Source of the DNA: RUG563 sp024681215
Lineage (GTDB): Bacteria; Bacillota; Clostridia; Christensenellales; Aristaeellaceae
Direction: 5' to 3'
Length of the DNA: 16,760 nt
Assembly: GCA_024681215.1 (NCBI GenBank)
Contig: JAILBG010000030.1
Coordinates: 1-16,760, forward strand
Shown piece by piece: positions 13,674-16,760 of the stretch. A program made the position numbers and the translations under genes. The notes beneath the pieces are model-generated. The model saw nothing but the letters and a program-made list of their open reading frames with translations, did not search any database and had not been told where the DNA came from. Numbering within the stretch: the first letter of the stretch is position 1; every line of letters starts with the position of its first letter.

Positions 13674-13736
13674 AAAAAGCCGGGGGACGGCCGCGGGATG
13701 AGCATGCTCATCTTCGGTCCGCCTCCCGGCTTTTTT
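13674..13736. terminator. Bidirectional rho-independent terminator
   Basis: AAAAAGCCGGG (13674-13684) pairs with CCCGGCTTTTT (13725-13735), giving T-runs on both strands. Inside is a perfect 16-nt palindrome, GATGAGCATGCTCATC (13697-13712). It separates the converging HD gene (plus) and phosphofructokinase gene (minus) and can serve both. Confidence 0.9.
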
Positions 13737-13760
13737 GATCCGGAAAACCGGTTTGATCGC

Positions 13761-14993
13761 TTATTCTTCCCTGAGCACCAGATGGCGGGGCACGCCGTTC
13801 ACCATCACGGGCACGTCGTAGCCCTGGATCAGGGGACGCACGTAATCAATGAACTGCTGGGTCACGCCGTTGCCCTTTTCATTGATCCACTCCCGGGGGA
13901 CCACCTTTTCGGCGTTGGCGATGTTGTGCACGTCGTACACGTCGTTGCCGCTCTGATAGGGATTGTCGTTCACCCGCTTGATGAGCACCATCACGCCGGA
14001 AATGCCCTTGTCCGCGGCCCGCACGGTGGCGCTGCCCGCGTTGAACGCTTCGTCCACGTCCACCTTGCTGGCCATGTGGGAGGCGGCGCGCTGCAGGGTG
14101 GAGAATTCGATGGCGCGGGTCTTGCAGCCCAGCTGGCCCTGAACCACGGAGGCCAGATACGCGGCGGTGCCGGACATCTGGAGATGGCCGAAGGCGTCGG
14201 TGGTCTTGGAGCTGGAGGCGTATTCGCAGACGTACTTGCCTTCCGCGGTCTTGATGCCTTCGGATACCACGGCGGTGACCACGTCCTTGGTTTCCAGCAG
14301 CTTCTTCACTTCGTCCACGAAGCCTTCGATGCTGAAGGGCAGCTCGGGCAGATAGATCAGGTCGGGGCCGACGCAGTCATCGCCCTTGGAAAGCGCGGCG
14401 GCGCCGGTCAGCCAGCCCGCGTTGCGGCCCATGATCTCCACGATGTTGACGTTCTTCTTGTTGGCGAAGGCCACCGCGTCGCGGATGATTTCCTTGGTGG
14501 AGGTGGCGATGTACTTGGCGGCGCTGCCGAAGCCGGGGGTATGGTCGGTGATGGCCAGGTCGTTGTCGATGGTCTTGGGGCAGCCCACGAACTTCCGCGT
14601 GGAGCCGATCTTCTGGCCGTAGTCGTACAGCTTGCGGATGGTATCCATGGAGTCGTTGCCGCCGATGTAGATGCACACTTCGATGTTCAGCTCGTCCAGC
14701 AGGGCGAAGATGCGGTCGAAGATCGCGTTGTCCTGGTCGATTTCCGGCAGCTTATAGCGGCAGCTGCCCAGGAAAGCGGAGGGGGTGTGCTTGAGCAGCT
14801 CCAGATCCAGGTCGTTGCGGATCTGTTCGGCCATATCCACGTACTTCCCCTGCAGGAAGCCCTGGATGCCGTGGCGCATGCCGTACACTTTGCCGTAGCC
14901 GAGTTCCGTCGCGGCCTTGAACACGCCCGCGAGGCTGGAGTTGATGACGGCCGTGGGGCCGCCGGACTGACCGACGAGAACGTTGCCTTTCAT
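13761..14993 (-). CDS. pfp: PPi-dependent 6-phosphofructokinase
   Basis: Interconverts fructose 6-phosphate and fructose 1,6-bisphosphate, here probably with pyrophosphate as phosphoryl donor; cytosolic, 410 residues. The donor-determining residues point to PPi. YIGGNDSMDT has D114 where ATP enzymes carry glycine (GGDGS), and PKTIDND has K140 where ATP enzymes have PGTIDND. Other family stretches are VGQSGGPTAVINSS, MGRNAGWLTGAAAL, and SEGIKTAEGKYV. GAGG (15001-15004 complement) is 7 nt before the ATG. A perfect-consensus promoter lies about 185 nt upstream, giving a long leader, which fits a highly expressed glycolytic gene. PPi specificity is an inference from two residues known to be decisive in the family. 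Confidence 0.94.
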   Translation of the reverse strand: MKGNVLVGQSGGPTAVINSSLAGVFKAATELGYGKVYGMRHGIQGFLQGKYVDMAEQIRNDLDLELLKHTPSAFLGSCRYKLPEIDQDNAIFDRIFALLDELNIEVCIYIGGNDSMDTIRKLYDYGQKIGSTRKFVGCPKTIDNDLAITDHTPGFGSAAKYIATSTKEIIRDAVAFANKKNVNIVEIMGRNAGWLTGAAALSKGDDCVGPDLIYLPELPFSIEGFVDEVKKLLETKDVVTAVVSEGIKTAEGKYVCEYASSSKTTDAFGHLQMSGTAAYLASVVQGQLGCKTRAIEFSTLQRAASHMASKVDVDEAFNAGSATVRAADKGISGVMVLIKRVNDNPYQSGNDVYDVHNIANAEKVVPREWINEKGNGVTQQFIDYVRPLIQGYDVPVMVNGVPRHLVLREE

Positions 14994-15037
14994 GTCTTTT
15001 CCTCATTTCTTTTTTCTTGTACAGCCGCCGGAGCACT

Positions 15038-15082
15038 GAAAAATGCCCGGCAGGCCGCCCGTGGTGCGCCTTTTTCCGGGGC
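15038..15082 (-). promoter_or_regulatory. Possible attenuator-like stem in the pfp leader
   Basis: On the transcript (minus strand) GCCCCGG (15076-15082) can pair with CCGGGC (15045-15050) with one bulge, with AGGC/GCCT inside, followed by ATTTTTC (15038-15044). It is terminator-like but imperfect. I do not recognise a known riboswitch in the leader 14994-15177, which is otherwise GC-rich and without a gene. Confidence 0.3.
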
Positions 15083-15177
15083 GGAGCGGACAGGCCCGCG
15101 CCCTTCCGGGGCGATCCTTCCGCCATGCCCCGCGCCCGTATCGGGGGCCGGCAGGCAAAAGGATCATAACCTGAAAA

Positions 15178-15206
15178 ATTATACTACCGTTGCGGCGGCT
15201 TGTCAA
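15178..15206 (-). promoter_or_regulatory. Perfect-consensus promoter of pfp
   Basis: On the minus strand TTGACA (15201-15206), 17 bp, TATAAT (15178-15183), matching all 12 consensus positions. It lies between the dihydrolipoyl dehydrogenase stop and pfp, so pfp has its own strong transcript with a leader of roughly 175-180 nt. Confidence 0.92.
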
Positions 15207-15244
15207 TCCAATTCTCCCCTGCGCCGCCGGGCCGCCGGGGTCCC

Positions 15245-16615
15245 TTACGCTTCCCGGGGCAGCGTCACGGCCTCGGTGACGCCCTCGCTGAAGGTGGGAT
15301 GCGGGCGGATCACGGAGGCCAGCTCCTCCAGGGTGCTTCCCCGCGCCAGGGCCTGGGTCATTTCGCTGATCAGGTCGGACGCCCGGGCGCACATGAGATG
15401 CGCCCCCAGGAGGCGGTGGCTTTCCCGGTCGTAAACCACCTTGATGAAGCCCCGCTCCTGCTGGGAAAGCAGGCTTTTGCCGTTGGCGGACATGGGGTAT
15501 TTGCGGCTGTCCGCCTGCAGGCCCGCGTCCCGGGCGTCCTCCAGGGTCAGGCCCACGGAGGCGATCTCCGGGTCCGTATAGATGCACGCCGGGACGATCA
15601 GCGCCACCGGGGGCGTCCTGCCCAGCATACGGGCCAGGGCGCATTTTCCCTGGGCGACGGCGGCGTGGGCCAGCATCATGCCGCCGGTCACGTCCCCGAT
15701 AGCGTAAATTCCGGGGCAGCTGGTCTGAAAATGCTCGTCCACCAGGATCCGCCCCCGGTCCTGCGCCACGGAGAAGCCGCCGGAAAACAGCCCGTCCGCA
15801 CAGGGCCTGCGGCCCACGCAGACGAGGATCCCGTCCGCTGAAAGCTCCAGGGGCGTATCCCCCTGCAGGCAGAGGCAGCGCAGGCCCGCGCCGTCCTCCC
15901 GGATCTCCTGCACCCGGGTATCGCAGTATACCTGCATCCCGCGCTTTTTCAGGAGCATTTTCAGGCTCTGGCTGATTTCCTTATCCATGTTTCCCACCAG
16001 CCGGGACGTGGCCTCCACGATGGTGACGGCGCTGCCCAGCGAGGAAAAGACGGAGGCGAACTCCACCCCGATCACGCCGCCCCCCACGATCAGCAGCCGG
16101 GGATAGACGCCGTCGGTTTTTTCCAGCAGGGTGTCGCTGGTTTCCACGTGGGGGCAGGAAATGCCCGGGATGGGGGGAAGGGCGGGCTGGGAGCCGGTGG
16201 CGATCAGGATGTTTTCCGTTTTCAGCAGCGTTTCGCCCTCCGCGCCGCGGACGCGAACGGTGCGGGCGTCCACAATGTCCCCGACGCCTTTGAAAACGGG
16301 GATCTTTTTCTGCTTCAGCCGCAGGGCGATGCCGTCCCGCAGCTGCCGGACCACTTGCTCCTTCCGCGCGTGCACCGCGGTGAAATCGCAATCGGCTTCC
16401 CCGGCCCGGATGCCGAAGACATCGCTGCGGCGGATGGCCTCCAGCAATTCCGCCGTGTGCAGCAGCGATTTGGTGGGGATGCAGCCGCGGTTCAGGCAGG
16501 TGCCGCCCAGCTCGTCCTTTTCCACCAGGGCCACCCGCATGTCCGCGGCGGCGGCCAGGGCCGTTTCATAGCCCCCCGGGCCCGCCCCGATGACGACCAG
16601 ATCAAATTCCTGCAT
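15245..16615 (-). CDS. lpdA: Dihydrolipoyl dehydrogenase (E3)
   Basis: A FAD-dependent pyridine-nucleotide disulfide oxidoreductase that reoxidises dihydrolipoamide of 2-oxoacid dehydrogenase complexes or the glycine cleavage system, reducing NAD+. The 456-residue length is typical. The FAD-binding GAGPGGYETA is near residue 10, with E32 closing the dinucleotide fold. The redox disulfide is C40-C45 in GGTCLNRGCIPTKS. The NAD fold has VGGGVIGVEFA, the second FAD contact is YAIGDVTGGMML, and the C-terminal dyad is H439/E444 in HPTFSEGVTEA. There is no N-terminal lipoyl domain. GGGGAGGG lies about 5 nt before the ATG. No partner E1/E2 or gcv genes are in the window, so which complex it serves is unknown. 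A related disulfide oxidoreductase role is possible, but the motifs favour E3. Confidence 0.92.
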   Translation of the reverse strand: MQEFDLVVIGAGPGGYETALAAAADMRVALVEKDELGGTCLNRGCIPTKSLLHTAELLEAIRRSDVFGIRAGEADCDFTAVHARKEQVVRQLRDGIALRLKQKKIPVFKGVGDIVDARTVRVRGAEGETLLKTENILIATGSQPALPPIPGISCPHVETSDTLLEKTDGVYPRLLIVGGGVIGVEFASVFSSLGSAVTIVEATSRLVGNMDKEISQSLKMLLKKRGMQVYCDTRVQEIREDGAGLRCLCLQGDTPLELSADGILVCVGRRPCADGLFSGGFSVAQDRGRILVDEHFQTSCPGIYAIGDVTGGMMLAHAAVAQGKCALARMLGRTPPVALIVPACIYTDPEIASVGLTLEDARDAGLQADSRKYPMSANGKSLLSQQERGFIKVVYDRESHRLLGAHLMCARASDLISEMTQALARGSTLEELASVIRPHPTFSEGVTEAVTLPREA

Positions 16616-16760
16616 GGTGCCCTCCCCATAATGTCAAGTAGAATTTGTAGTAAAGATGCGGGTTTCCGTAGGTTGTCATCGTCCAGAAGAGCCGCTGTGA
16701 TGGACATTCCTGCGCATCAGAGTGCGGAAATGGCGGTAGTGGGATAAGCCGAACACAAAC
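16616..16760. other. Upstream flank of lpdA, no supported gene
   Basis: This 145-nt stretch is visibly less GC-rich than the rest of the window. Read on the minus strand it contains TTGACA (16629-16634) too close to the lpdA start to be its -35 box, and no convincing -10. A minus-strand frame is open from the edge to 16602, overlapping the lpdA start, but has no family resemblance I recognise. Confidence 0.4.

Noticed and set aside
13698..15434. A 578-codon plus-strand open frame over pfp and the end of lpdA
   Set aside because: It is a mirror frame of the phosphofructokinase gene, rich in His/Gly/Ala, and starts inside the terminator.
16602..16760. Open minus-strand frame entering from the right edge and overlapping the lpdA start
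   Set aside because: It is short, of odd composition and without a recognised family; it could be the end of an outside gene but cannot be supported here.

Overview
The window reads as chromosomal DNA of an uncultured, GC-rich anaerobic Firmicute of the Clostridia, probably gut or rumen. Supporting points are strong AGGAGG-type ribosome sites, sigma-A-like promoters, a Gram-positive LexA box (GAAC-N4-GTTC), the LL-diaminopimelate aminotransferase route to meso-DAP, a PPi-type phosphofructokinase, and a YolD-like protein beside a Y-family polymerase. The lineage is inferred from gene content and style, not from a marker comparison.

Layout. Positions 1-1700 (minus): a two-gene operon of a NifU/IscU-like scaffold protein and a GGGtGRT-family protein cut by the window edge, with its own promoter. 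Positions 1949-7829 (plus): argS, dapF, a REP-associated tyrosine transposase (RAYT), dapL and purA. DapL and DapF do consecutive steps of lysine/peptidoglycan precursor synthesis and the RAYT lies between them. Its reading frame contains two perfect inverted copies of a 27-nt GTAG-headed palindrome. Positions 7847-7938: three hairpins ending in a terminator. Positions 7953-10748 (plus): an SOS operon with a consensus promoter, a LexA box, and genes for a Y-family polymerase, a YolD-like protein and an SRAP/HMCES-type abasic-site protein. Positions 10765-12924 (minus): a GH113-like glycosidase, a LURP-one-related protein with a serine-rich tail and a minimal kinase-like protein, closely spaced. 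Positions 13067-13666 (plus): an HD-domain hydrolase, divergent from the glycosidase and ending at a bidirectional terminator. Positions 13761-16615 (minus): PPi-phosphofructokinase, with a consensus promoter and a leader of about 180 nt, and upstream of it dihydrolipoyl dehydrogenase.

Most of the window is housekeeping or conserved accessory content. The most notable points are the REP pair inside the transposase gene, the compact LexA-controlled lesion-tolerance operon, the hairpin cluster with alternative pairings after purA, and the poorly characterised pairs (GGGtGRT/scaffold and LURP-one/kinase). No rRNA, tRNA, CRISPR array, prophage or complete insertion sequence was seen.
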